From Trachythela sp. YZ-2020 (lineage: Eukaryota > Cnidaria > Anthozoa > Malacalcyonacea > Clavulariidae), in contig JADLSH010000388.1 of NCBI GenBank assembly GCA_016169945.1, positions 1,956,001-2,020,000 of the forward strand: a DNA stretch of 64,000 bases, given 5' to 3'. Position 1 is the first letter of the stretch. Each line of letters opens with the position of its first letter. The notes below the pieces were generated by a model that did not search any database, was not told the DNA's origin, and was given only the letters and a program-made list of their open reading frames with translations. Both the position numbers and the translations under genes were made by a program. Shown piece after piece: positions 24,101 through 32,000 of the stretch.

Positions 24101-26226
24101 TGTCAATGTAAAGGTAGCACTTTCTCCTCAATTATTTTAAGACCATGAGTAGAGGTCCGACCAAGGATTGAACCCGGGTCTCCCAGCTTGAAAGGCAAGC
24201 GTGGTGACCACGACACCACAAGTGCTTACATAATTGTTTAATTTTGTAGGACTGACGCAGAGAAGATGAAAAGGAGAGACAAAACTTTGAGACAGCTCCT
24301 GGGATTTTTTCCAAGTAAGACCTCTAGTGTTATATTTGGGATATTTGTAATAAAGGCCTTAGAGAAAAACTTCAGAAATTGCAAAACCGTGCTGGAAGAA
24401 TTATCACGCGCTCTGGCTATGAAATTAGGTCAGCATAGATCATAGGCTGGCAAACGTTAGAGCGCCGTTGGAATATGAATAAGGCATTGTTGATGTTTAA
24501 GGTAGTAAACAATGCCGCACCTTCCTATTTGACATCCCAGTTTTCGAAGAGGGATGAAATACATGACTATGACGTGAGAGGTAGCAATTTGAATTTGTGC
24601 ATACCTAGGCCAAATACCAACTTTCTAAAAAATAGTCTTGCCTATAGTGGAGCAGTTGCCTGGAATTCGCTTGATAACGCAACAAAAGCATGCAAAAATA
24701 TTTCTGTTTTTAAAAACATACTTAAATCGAATATGTAAATAGTGTAAGTAATTAAATTGTTTTATATATACACGGCTCTCAGGAAGAGTATTTTATAATG
24801 ATGAGACACCGTGTTTAAATAAAGTTCAATTCCATCCAATATCTTTTATGCTTAGAGCGTATATATAGGTTCGCGACGGTATCTCTTCGTCACAATGGGA
24901 ATACTTGTCCCTAGTGTCATGCCTTATTGCGTCGCAAACCCAAAAAAATGCATTAATTTGTTGGCATGGTCAGTCGCGCTAAGTATTTCGTTTCCAATCT
25001 AGCACCGCTCGTGAAACTTCTTGGCAAACAGAAATACAACGAAGGACTGACCACCATATTTGAACTACTGCAGTATGAACAACTCAACAAACAAGTAAGT
25101 GTAAACAATATACTTTATTCAAGCTGCAAATTGAATGATTGTAAATCTGGGGAAATCGTAATCCTAACTCTAATCCTAACCCTGTTGTCCCATGCGAAAC
25201 AGATGGCATTATTTTATGTATGACCGGCAGTTTTAGCACCTTACTAACGTTTCAATGAAAGAATATAGACTGAACTAAACTTCGGTGTTTCGTAAGGTCA
25301 AACTGTAATACGGCTGTTACATTGTGTGGGATGACATCATTATATATAATACGACTGATCAACCACTGCATAATATATACATATAGAAACATTATCACAT
25401 TTTCTTTCTTTTTAAAGCTTGCGTATACATTGCTGGATACATTAATAACAGAAGTCTTTCCAGAAATTGAACAGGTAGGGATATCTATTCTAACTGTTTG
25501 GGTTTTTAAGCGTATTCAGGACTAATAAATTTCTTCTGAAAATATGCAACATGCTTTTGTCGAACAGTACAACACAGCGTTACAATAGCACAGCAACACA
25601 TTGCAATGCAATGCAATAAATAGTAACAATACATAAATAGTAACAATGCGACACAACACAACACAACGCAGCACGACACGACAGGACACAACACGATACA
25701 ACACAACGCGACACGGCGCAAGACAACGCGATGCAAGACAACACGATGCAAGACAACGCGATGCCAGACAACGCGATGCCAGACAACACGATGCAAGACC
25801 ACGAGATGCCAGACAACACGATGTCTTAGAACGCGATCCCAGACAACACGATGCAAGACAACACGATGCAAGACAACACGATGCAAGACAACACGATGCA
25901 AGACAACACGATGCAAGACAACACGATGCAAGACAACACGACGTAAGACAACATAATGCAAGACAATAATATCACAACACAGAAATAGAAACAATATCAC
26001 AAGACAATAACAACACAACACAACACAACACAACACAACACAACACAGCACAGCACAGCACACCGCAGCGCAGCGCAGTACAGCACACCACACCACACCA
26101 CAGCACAACACAGTACAGTACAGCACAGCACAGTACAGCACAACACAACACGTGCAATAACAACTGCTGATAAACTGACTTCTGTTTTTGTTTTTACAGC
26201 AAGATACGAAAAATGAAGAGGAGTAA
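184..26226 (+). CDS. SNX14: Sorting nexin-14 (5' partial, 36 exons)
   Basis: SNX14 is an ER-anchored sorting nexin that tethers ER to lipid droplets and supports lipid homeostasis and autophagy (family knowledge). Exons seen: 184-257, 359-386, 1322-1372, 2242-2285, 2721-2811, 3722-3815, 4896-5058, 5165-5240, 5587-5631, 5896-5979, 6728-6842, 8012-8079, 8282-8369, 9084-9141, 9567-9723, 9926-9987, 10692-10768, 11595-11659, 12307-12438, 12930-13000, 14199-14248, 14785-14894, 15165-15276, 16827-16867, 17874-17923, 18726-18819, 19568-19605, 20826-20863, 21940-22005, 22096-22189, 22793-22863, 23413-23443, 24250-24314, 24974-25094, 25418-25474, 26200-26226. Together about 902 codons; the human protein has about 946 residues, so only the N-terminal membrane anchor is missing. 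Family hallmarks: CSVCQKLKCQRHR at the start, FYVLHNKLTEFHG in PX, and LLDTLITEVFPE near the end. Every junction keeps phase except exon 33 (phase 1) to exon 34 (needs phase 2). Intron 5 uses a GC donor. Confidence 0.95.
951..1260. mobile_element. Fold-back MITE with ~128-bp arms (SNX14 intron 2)
   Basis: Left arm starts TACAGCTATTGCAATTAAGG; the right arm (1131-1260) is its near-perfect reverse complement. The loop carries a roughly 33-bp tandem duplication ending in GTGGGAATACAAATATAGTA. Confidence 0.85.
1537..2080. mobile_element. Pogo/Tigger-like element remnant
   Basis: Starts CTGTAGAACCCCGTTAACTC and ends TTAACTCGAACCCTACTG, flanked by TA. Many internal TTAACTCGAACT copies. End sequences of this type are typical of pogo/Tigger elements; no transposase was seen. 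Confidence 0.5.
2356..2650. mobile_element. Small TIR element (SNX14 intron 4)
   Basis: TCTGGGAGGGCAGGTGG at the left pairs with CCACCAGCCCTCCCTCCCAGA at the right (one 4-bp gap). Weakly supported as a MITE. Confidence 0.45.
4058..4188. repeat. 12-bp minisatellite (CATCATGGGAAC)n
   Basis: About 11 copies of CATCATGGGAAC, the first two reading CATGATGGGAAC. It lies in SNX14 intron 6 and is flanked by C-rich tracts. Confidence 0.95.
4316..4530 (-). pseudogene. Decayed CR1/L2-type LINE, C-terminal end
   Basis: The minus strand translates RSDDQGLLQAPATKLKRVG, ERAFAHAAP, a stop, then VWNSLPLDIK. This is the conserved C-terminal motif of CR1/L2-like reverse transcriptases (RSSxxGLLxVPRxRLKxxGDRAFSxxAPxLWN). 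One TGA interrupts it, so the copy is dead. Confidence 0.75.
5208..5380 (+). repeat. Local duplication of the SNX14 exon 8 end, with TGCC microsatellite
   Basis: 5208-5250 (exon 8 end plus donor) and 5337-5380 share GGGATAGATACC, TTGTTGAACCGGTTTG and more, 129 bp apart. A TGCC/CTGC microsatellite (5279-5325) lies between. Confidence 0.8.
7079..7345. mobile_element. Fold-back MITE with TAA target duplication (Harbinger-like)
   Basis: Ends CGCCTGTATTCTAAAAGCTC and its complement, flanked by TAA on both sides (7076-7078, 7346-7348). Arms of about 95 bp. The right arm is swollen by a GTGAGT hexamer run (7268-7325). A 3-bp TAA duplication fits PIF/Harbinger. Confidence 0.7.
7618..7990 (-). pseudogene. 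LINE 3' end (CR1/L2-like), SNX14 intron 11
   Basis: On the minus strand, ETVNIWNSLEPSLKLCES then VESFKRRLKQSLLQEFLNN and a stop, the usual LINE C-terminus, followed by about 250 bp of 3' UTR ending in (ATGT)n at 7618-7645. 5' truncated. Confidence 0.75.
8501..8676. repeat. Telomere-like interstitial repeat (CCTAACCCTATC)n
   Basis: Irregular mix of CCTAACCCTATC, CCTATCCTAACC and variants in SNX14 intron 13. It resembles degenerate CCCTAA arrays but is not a pure telomere repeat. Confidence 0.85.
9178..9470. mobile_element. Dispersed repeat R1, copy 1
   Basis: Contains a strong hairpin (TACTCGCTATCTAATTGTCG and complement) and ends near ATCTAATTGTT. A second copy in opposite orientation lies at 35656-35951, showing it is a mobile repeat. 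It includes the inverted-CCAAT stretch TGTAATTTGATTGGCTACG. Confidence 0.75.
10042..10416. mobile_element. Harbinger-like MITE, copy 1 (TTA duplication)
   Basis: Ends GGCCCTGTTTA and TAAACGGGGCC, flanked by TTA on both sides (10039-10041, 10417-10419). Internal ACCGGTCTGA motifs. Serves as the empty-site reference for the insertion at 45296. Confidence 0.8.
10463..10610 (+). mobile_element. SINE-1 fragment (headless)
   Basis: Matches the body of the SINE at 14300 (ACTCATGACACTTGTGTGAA, CAACGCTCTACCGAAAGT, TTTGGATAAGCCCCAAACTA) but lacks the tRNA-like head. Confidence 0.75.
11036..11345. mobile_element. hAT-like family H1, truncated copy
   Basis: Shares AAACGTTCTAAAACTCATTA, AATATGGCCGCCAT and CTTGTTTTCAGATTAGTGG with the other H1 copies. 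Left end not intact. In SNX14 intron 17. Confidence 0.7.
12695..12833. repeat. Pentanucleotide microsatellite (TTGTG)n
   Basis: About 27 near-perfect units between SNX14 exons 19 and 20. Confidence 0.97.
13070..13330 (+). mobile_element. SINE-2, tRNA-like head
   Basis: Head GGTGGCAGATACGGTTAGCG (A-box-like) and GGTCGAGGGCAGGGATTTA (degenerate B box), then a body sharing TTTCTCCGGGTACTCCGGTT with SINE-1. In SNX14 intron 20. Confidence 0.6.
13601..13720. mobile_element. Short palindromic MITE P1, copy 1
   Basis: Arms TTCGGCGGTTGACTGTTGTG and complement, core CTACCTGAAAAATACAATAA. In SNX14 intron 20. Confidence 0.8.
14300..14645 (+). mobile_element. SINE-1, tRNA-derived, with A and B boxes
   Basis: Head has A box GGTGGCGCAGTCGTCAGAGC and B box GTGGGTTCGATTCTCGC, 14302-14370, followed by the family body (TTTCTCCGGGTACTCCGGTT). 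In SNX14 intron 21. Confidence 0.85.
15952..16072. mobile_element. Short palindromic MITE P1, copy 2
   Basis: Same core hairpin as 13601-13720 (TGAAAAATACAATAAGAACT and complement) with diverged outer arms (GATGAGTAGAGTA). Confidence 0.75.
16143..16674. mobile_element. CAGGGCTC-type MITE, copy 1
   Basis: Ends CAGGGCTCAAAATAACGGCC and complement-like AACGTTATTTTGAGCCCTG, many internal GACCGGTCA motifs. Ends of CAGGG type suggest hAT. No clear target duplication. Confidence 0.75.
16896..17318. mobile_element. Fold-back MITE F1, copy 1
   Basis: Ends CAGGAACGCTAACGCAGG and TTAGCGTTCCAG; long arms around TACTTAACGCCGAACATT. In SNX14 intron 24. Confidence 0.8.
17510..17682. mobile_element. MITE F2, copy 1
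   Basis: Ends AAGGTACGTTCACACACAGC and inverted TGTGTGTAATCGTACCTT; core ATTTGTCGGGCCGATTT and complement. Confidence 0.8.
18273..18706. mobile_element. hAT-like MITE beside the SNX14 exon 26 acceptor
   Basis: Ends TAGAGATGAGCCGATCATCG and GGCTCATCTCTA, exact 8-bp duplication CAAAAAAT (18265-18272, 18707-18714). Only 19 bp separate its right end from the exon start at 18726. Confidence 0.88.
18961..19036 (-). mobile_element. SINE-3 tRNA-like head
   Basis: Minus strand has A box TAGCTCAGTTGGTTAGAGCG and B box GCAGGTTCATTTCC. The repeat continues past both sides and a relative at 59402-59463 is more decayed, so this is a SINE head and not a tRNA gene. Confidence 0.7.
19195..19500. repeat. Degenerate ~60-bp AT-rich tandem repeat
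   Basis: Five diverged units built on TAACTAATTAAGTAATTAAT and ACCAACCAATTAACTA. In SNX14 intron 26. Confidence 0.85.
19670..20065. mobile_element. CAGGGCTC-type MITE, copy 2
   Basis: Same ends and GACCGGTCA-rich interior as 16143-16674. A third, decayed relative lies around 2950-3410 (AAATAACGGCCGGTCAACGG). Confidence 0.8.
20167..20784. mobile_element. 618-bp palindromic mariner-type MITE M1, copy 1
   Basis: Ends CCGGGTGAAGCAAAAAAAAG and inverted counterpart, flanked by TA. Arms of about 300 bp; would form a long hairpin in SNX14 pre-mRNA (intron 28... 27/28 region). Confidence 0.85.
21305..21478 (+). mobile_element. SINE-1 3' tail fragment
   Basis: Shares TAAGCGAGATACTTGATGTA, ATCGGTCACTGAAAAGCCCC and a short TATG run with the 3' end of the element at 59759. 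In SNX14 intron 28. Confidence 0.7.
22271..22509. mobile_element. Fold-back MITE (AAGTCGCGACTTA arms)
   Basis: Arms begin CGCCATTTATACGCGAGAAA and end in the complement; contains CTTATATAAGACGCGAACAC. In SNX14 intron 30. Confidence 0.8.
23534..23755. mobile_element. hAT-like family H1, copy 1 (8-bp duplication)
   Basis: Ends CACTGATCTGAAAA and TTTTTCAGATCAGTG, duplication TAACGACC on both sides (23526-23533, 23756-23763). Interior has CAATCTGATTGGCTACG and a palindromic CGGTCCGTATGAGG. In SNX14 intron 32. Confidence 0.9.
24160..24232 (-). mobile_element. tRNA-like SINE head or tRNA pseudogene
   Basis: Minus strand GTGGTGTCGTGGTCACCACG (A-box region) and GACCCGGGTTCAATCC (B box). Sits just before SNX14 exon 33. 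No clean cloverleaf was worked out. Confidence 0.5.
24345..24840 (+). pseudogene. 5'-truncated CR1/L2-like LINE, reverse transcriptase C-terminus
   Basis: Translates LQKLQNRAGRIITRSGYEI in one frame, then after a break NKALLMFKVVNNAAPSYL, PRPNTNFLKNSLAYSGAVAW and ISVFKNILKSNM with a stop at 24736-24738. These are hallmark C-terminal motifs of CR1/L2-type LINEs. The 3' UTR ends AATAAAGTTCAATTCCATCC. Inserted in SNX14 intron 33. Confidence 0.88.
25556..26160. repeat. Compound satellite, ACAAC-based, before the SNX14 last exon
   Basis: A core of 15-bp ACAACACGATGCAAG units (25715-25960) flanked by CAACA and CAGCA runs. Open in several frames only because of low complexity. Ends 39 bp before the last SNX14 exon. 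Confidence 0.9.
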
Positions 26227-26524
26227 TGGTGGCAGACTCAGATCTCTTAAACATCTTGGCGCGTGAGTAAATGAATTATTGAATGCAATTCAAACTTTTA
26301 TGAAGCGTGTGACACTTTTAAAGTGATTGATTTGGTCCGTTGATTCCGTCCTAAGAATGCAGCGAATATCATATCTGGCCTGATGGCAAAAATGTTCGGC
26401 CGGATAGTAAAAATGGGTGTAATAAGGGGTGTCCTATAGACATTAAATATGCAAATGAAAGGAAATATCTGGCAATATTGACTGAAGCCTCGCCCTAAAA
26501 CAACCCTGAAGCAAAACGGTCACT

Positions 26525-27135
26525 GAAGCCTAAGCCTGATTTTGTCGGCGATTATTCTCCTCCTGACGCATGCGAATGAGTGGACTCACAAACAAACGTT
26601 TGTGACCATTATGGGACCGGTTTTACAAAGGAATACGTTGATATGTCATCATTGAACTATGAGTAAACTGGAACGCTAACTCAGGGGGGAAATTGAAGCC
26701 AGCAATTAGTTTTTTTTTTTTTTGTTTTGAAATAACGCCGAACGAACATTGGTATATATATGAAATTGAAGCTATTTAAAAGTTATATTTGCTGAGAAAA
26801 AAACTTTTAGGTAAAGGAAAAAAGTAAAACTACTTAAAACTTTGAGAAAAATTTTTGTTTATTTACAAAATTGCGTTTGTTTTTTTTTTTTTTTAAGTTT
26901 CCTTTTTTACTAAAGTCTTGTTTTTTTTTATATCAATACTTTTTTTGCTTAATATCATTATATTTATTTTTTCGGTTAAGTATTTCAACTCAACTCTCAA
27001 ACTAGTTTAAAGGCTTTACGAATTTGAGAAAGGGCGAGGAGTCAGTTAGGTTAGAGTTTCCAGTTAGTCATCACTGTATGTCATTCGCTCGATCAGGAAG
27101 AGAAGAATCGCCGACAAAATTGCTAGTGTGAGCCA
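26525..27135. mobile_element. TIR element split by nested MITE F1
   Basis: TTTTGTCGGCGATTATTCTC (left) and AGAATCGCCGACAAAAT (right) are inverted ends of the family also seen at 43316 and 35982. F1 copy 2 sits between them at 26668-27063. Confidence 0.65.
26668..27063. mobile_element. Fold-back MITE F1, copy 2 (nested)
   Basis: Starts CTGGAACGCTAACTCAGG, contains ATAACGCCGAACGAACATT and poly-T runs, ends GGTTAGAGTTTCCAG. Confidence 0.7.
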
Positions 27136-27180
27136 GACTATACGTTGACACTGAACTGAATGAATTTCGGAACCGAACAC

Positions 27181-27590
27181 CACTGATCTGAAAACAAGGA
27201 CTGGAGTGTGCGTCTGCTATGCATAAATGAATGTTAGACTCTGGTCAGCGCGCGCGTCATTTTTAACTGTGCGCGTCAACGACGAAAAAGCTGCGTCGCC
27301 GCGTCAATTCTGCACAAACCCACTGACCAGAAACAGAATATGTTTTTGGCCTTATGGGGTGTTTAAAACGTTCTAAAACTCATTAGAAGAGATGTTGGAA
27401 GCTATAATTCTCAGGTTACGTAGGAAAAGATATTTGCTTCATAGTATAACTAATTTAAACAGCTAACGATTTGACTAGTCAAGAATTTAACAGATTTATA
27501 AATCTGATCTCATTGATAATATTCTGGCTTCAAAATTAGCTCATTGAATTCAATAGGATGCTCTATCCAGTTCTAGTTTTCAGATCAGTG
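27181..27590. mobile_element. hAT-like family H1, copy 2
   Basis: Ends CACTGATCTGAAAACAAGG and TTTTCAGATCAGTG. Flanks CCGAACAC and TCGTACAC match at 6 of 8 positions, an aged duplication. Intergenic. Confidence 0.8.
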
Positions 27591-29056
27591 TCGTACACGA
27601 TTGTGCACGATATTGCCTTACGTCTACGACGCATCAAACAGGACGAATTCGAGCAGTGCAGTTTTAAAGAGTCATGTTATGTATGGAAATATATGCACAG
27701 AAAAACAGTGAACATGGTCCGCGTTTCACTCCCGATATTATCATTCATTTCTTTATTGCCTTCTGGGCATGTTTAGCAAGAAAAATATCGGCAAAGTAAA
27801 ACGAGATTCATGCTCACAATTTCTCTGCGAATATAATTTTTACCTAACATCGCTCTGTGTCGAGTGTTTTAAGGTCAGGTTTCAGCAAATGTTTTCTATT
27901 TTTTCGTTTGCATATTTAGTGTAAACAGCACATGAAATTTAAACCGCAAAAAGCACTCTCCACATAAAAAGATTGTGTGCGACCAAAAGCGCAAAATGAC
28001 AATTCGGTCGAACGATAAAATGTGATCTCCTCAACTTCACAGGCAAATTGACCATTTCAGATTGAGATGGGCGATTTGCTTACGAAGCGCTATAGCCGAG
28101 GAAGTATAATATCTCTGGCTCTTTTCTTTTAGCTAGACCGGTATAAGAATATAAGAAATGATTATTTAACGAGTAGGAAAATACGGTATCACAAATACTA
28201 GGCGGATCTGGGGGTGGGGCACACCCCCTTTGCGCTTTTCATCCCCCCATCCCAACCACACCACACAAAGTTAGCATCGACCATTCGTTAACCGAAATGA
28301 CCATGATGTATGAATTAGTTTTGATGGCCGCTGTGTGATAAATTATGAGCAGCGCTCCCCCCTGGAAAATCTGCTCCTTCAACCCCTGCTGAATGAGCAT
28401 AGATATCTTCCAGGGGGGTTAGACTGGAAAATTTAATACGAGAGAGAGACAATGACTTAAAATATGCCATCTAACACGAAACTCATACCAAAGTACAATA
28501 TGACACAAACAGTATATCAGTTAGATAAAGAAGAATATATGACATTTGATTCAAATAATCCATAGTTATTATAATAATCCAGATTAGTTCTAATATAATT
28601 CCATAAAATTCATTGTTTTGTGAAAACATCGTCCACGTGATATTGTTAAAATATTGTCCAAATTTTGTAAAAATACCACAAGATTTATTTTTATCTAAAT
28701 TAAAACTAAAATAGATTTCTCTAAGCTAACCTCTTTGACTTTGAAATTAGGCATATGCATATTTAACTAAGCGATTGCCGCTTTGATGATGGATCTGAAA
28801 ATGATCAAATAGAGTATTATAGAAAAAAATGTTTATGTCTTTGATGAGGTGCTTATTTAAAGGCGACGCTTGTTTGAGGAAGGCGCTTGTTTGAGGGAGG
28901 CGCTTATTTGAGGAAGGCGCTTGTTTGAGGGCGCGCACTTTAATATTTTTTGCTCTCACATGCGGCGCTTATTCGAGGGCGGCGCTTAAACGAGTTAATA
29001 CGTACACATTAATTTGAAGAAAAAGGTATTACGTATAGAAGAAAATATTGATTTTA
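27591..29056. other. Intergenic sequence between SNX14 and the HEAT gene
   Basis: No coding exon seen. Contains C-rich tracts (28210-28255) and a repeat built on GGCGCTTGTTTGAGG (28855-28990), whose relatives occur around 455-600 and 22513-22600. No convincing AATAAA signal was placed for either convergent gene. Confidence 0.5.
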
Positions 29057-32000
29057 TCATTTGTATGCGACAGGAATTGTATTATTACCTTCATTTTGCT
29101 TCCTCGTCAACTGCTCAAGGGCTTTTCTTGCCTCCCTAAACATAAACATAAATATGAGACGATGTTGTTGTAAATTTTCACGTAAACACATCGTGTTCCA
29201 CGTGATCTGATTTGTCATATCCGATTCCCCTCCTGACGTATGTGATTTCACACAATACAGCAACAACTGCACTTTTCACCAGGAATGAGCCAATAGCCTT
29301 ACTCTTGTCAGCAAATCCAGTAAATCACATACGTCAAGAGTAGAATTAGTACGTTATGTAAGAAGATACCTCGCTAATATTCCTTCTCCTTTTTCGCGTT
29401 CTTTCAAACTTCTCAATACTCTCGGATCATTCCACTTTAACTTGCTGAACGCACGCACAGCCTAGGGCGGGAAATATATAAAGTGCAACTAAGTATTCAA
29501 TCAAAAGCATAATTTGAATACTCTATTAGAAGAATAATGTGGACACTGACTTGTATTCTGGCGTAAACACTGGAGTCCAGCGCCAAGATATCCAAGAGAG
29601 CTTTGAGCTCTTTTTCTCCTTTCATTTCTAAAGTCGCCTGTGAAATATTTATTTACATATTTTAGAAATGGTGTTTAAAAGTGTCACCTGCTGAGTGATG
29701 TGATTTAGTGCCCTCAAACTTGAAAAAGTTCACCAACCGAAAAAAATTCACAAAAGTTCACCATGATTAAAGGGCTCATTGTGTAATAAAAATCGGCCTA
29801 ATTTACACCCAATCTTCACTTTGTATAAATCCCCAGGTTTATATTAAAATTTGACCTGTTTACAGCGAATAAGATCTCATCGCGCAGCAGGTGACACTGT
29901 GCCTTTAAGTTATGGTCAAATTATCTTAAAAAGTGTCATTTTTAGTTGGTATTTACCATAGATATGATTGCTCGAGCTCGCACAGTCTCTTCTGGGTCAT
30001 CCAGACGTCTAATAAAGTACATTAAATCACTGAGTCATTAGTTTAGAATTACACATTTTAGATAAAATATTCGAATACTTCAGTTCAATATGGAAATTGT
30101 TGTTGCTGCTGATGTTGTCGTCGTTGTTGTCATTGTCGTTGTTATTGTTGTTGTCATTGTCGTTGTTATTGTTGTTGTTTGTCTGTCAGTGTTTAATGTA
30201 TATGCTCAACCATTCTGCAACTTGTCATGAATTTGTTTGTTTGTTTGTTTGTTGTTTTTTTGGGTTTTTTATTTGTTTGTTTGAAGATAGTGTATATGCA
30301 CAATGTACACATGATGTGGATGTACCTGACAACGAGGCTACAAGCTCTATTTCTCAATCTCAATGTATTCAACAATTCTGCAACTTTAGATCTAACTTCT
30401 TGGTGAGCGTGATCCCACAATAATCGCTCTAAGATCTCGAATATCTCATCGACGTCTTTAACCAGGACATGACGATTCCCTGCAGTAGAATATGAAGAAC
30501 AATGCTTATTAAACAAGCGATATTTTCAGCAGTATACTGCACAAGTGTGAAGTTGACAACTATAAATGTAAAATATTCACATAAGACTCTTACCTACAAA
30601 CATCAATAAATCACAAGCCTGCACTCGGACCTTAAATATAGATTGTAATAAAATAGAATGGCTCCTACCAAGATTGTTAAGAATGGTAGAATGGCTCCTA
30701 CCAAGGTTATGATAAGACAAGAGTTAGGCCCACCCAGAAACATTTGGGGGGCAGAGCAAAGTTTTCTTTAATACAATTTTCGTGTATGGTCCCATTTTAG
30801 CTCCATTTTAGTTAAATTATTGAATACCCATCCATTTTGACACCTTGCACCTATTAATCCCTTGTAAACATTTACAATTTCCTTAAAATATGTCATTTAT
30901 AACTGCCTTTAGGTTTAAACTGTTTTGAACTGATTCCCGTACTTTTTCTTGTGTATTTAAACGAACAAAGAAAAGTGGCCGGGTATTCTATAATTGCTCC
31001 ATATATTTTCGTATTTAAGTTAAAGAACGTTTTTATGGATATTGTCCGTTAAATTAATTACCTTCCAATTAATTGAAGTGTTCAATTCATGTAACAATGC
31101 TTCCACAATTATTTTATCTTTACTGTTCATTTGACGGACCAAAACATTTAAGGCCTAAAAAGTCGATTAATTGATTAGGTGCGTGATTAAGTATATGATT
31201 GATTAATTGGTAAATTGATTTATTGATTTAGTGGGATAATTAATGCATGACTGATTGAATAATCAATGATTTATTGATAGAGTGATTGATCGATTATTTG
31301 ACTGATTAGTGATTACTTGGTTGAATAGTTGATTAATTGATCTATTGATTAATTGGGTGATCGAGTAATGTACAATATGAATGTCTGTTTTTATTACCTG
31401 TGATTGATTAAGCGATTGACTAACTGATCAAATTGATAGACTGATTATATAAGTGATCGAATTATTGAATGGATTGATTGATCAAATTGATTTATTGGTA
31501 GATTAGTCGGTTAATTTATTGATATGATCAATGGATGACTGATTCTTTGATTGATCAAATTGATTGATTGACTGATCAATTGATTTGATTGGATGATTGA
31601 TTGATCGATTTATTGATTGAGTGATTAACTGATTAAATGATTTAATAATTGATTGATAGATTTTTCGATTGAATGATTAATTGATTGATAAATTTATCGA
31701 TTAATTGACCGATGTGAATGTCTTTGCATTTATTACCTAGCTTTTTGTGATTGATTACCTAACTGTGATTAAATTGATTGATTGACTGATCAATTGATTA
31801 GATGATTGAAATTATCAATGGATTGATTGATTATTTGATTGATCAAATTGATTTATAAGGTTCGATTTGATCAATTTATTGGATGATTATTGATTAATCG
31901 ATTGAATGATAAATTGAACGATTCATTGACCGATGTGACATACCTAGCTTTTCTATGATTGATTAGGTGGTTGACTAACTGTGATTGAATTGATTTATTG

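Larger units (their letters stand above)
21940..25474 (+). other. SNX14: SNX14 nexin-C (PXN) domain exons
   Basis: Exons 29-35 encode the C-terminal nexin domain: GVTEYILYVG, LFEVPVWCLNLLLCFQIV, LAIHEYHFVPVINMFRDAVF, then GLTTIFELLQYEQLNKQ and LLDTLITEVFPEIEQ. It is followed by a 9-codon last exon ending in an acidic tail. This region drives lipid-droplet association in the family. The internal junction between 24314 and 24974 is unresolved. Confidence 0.9.
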
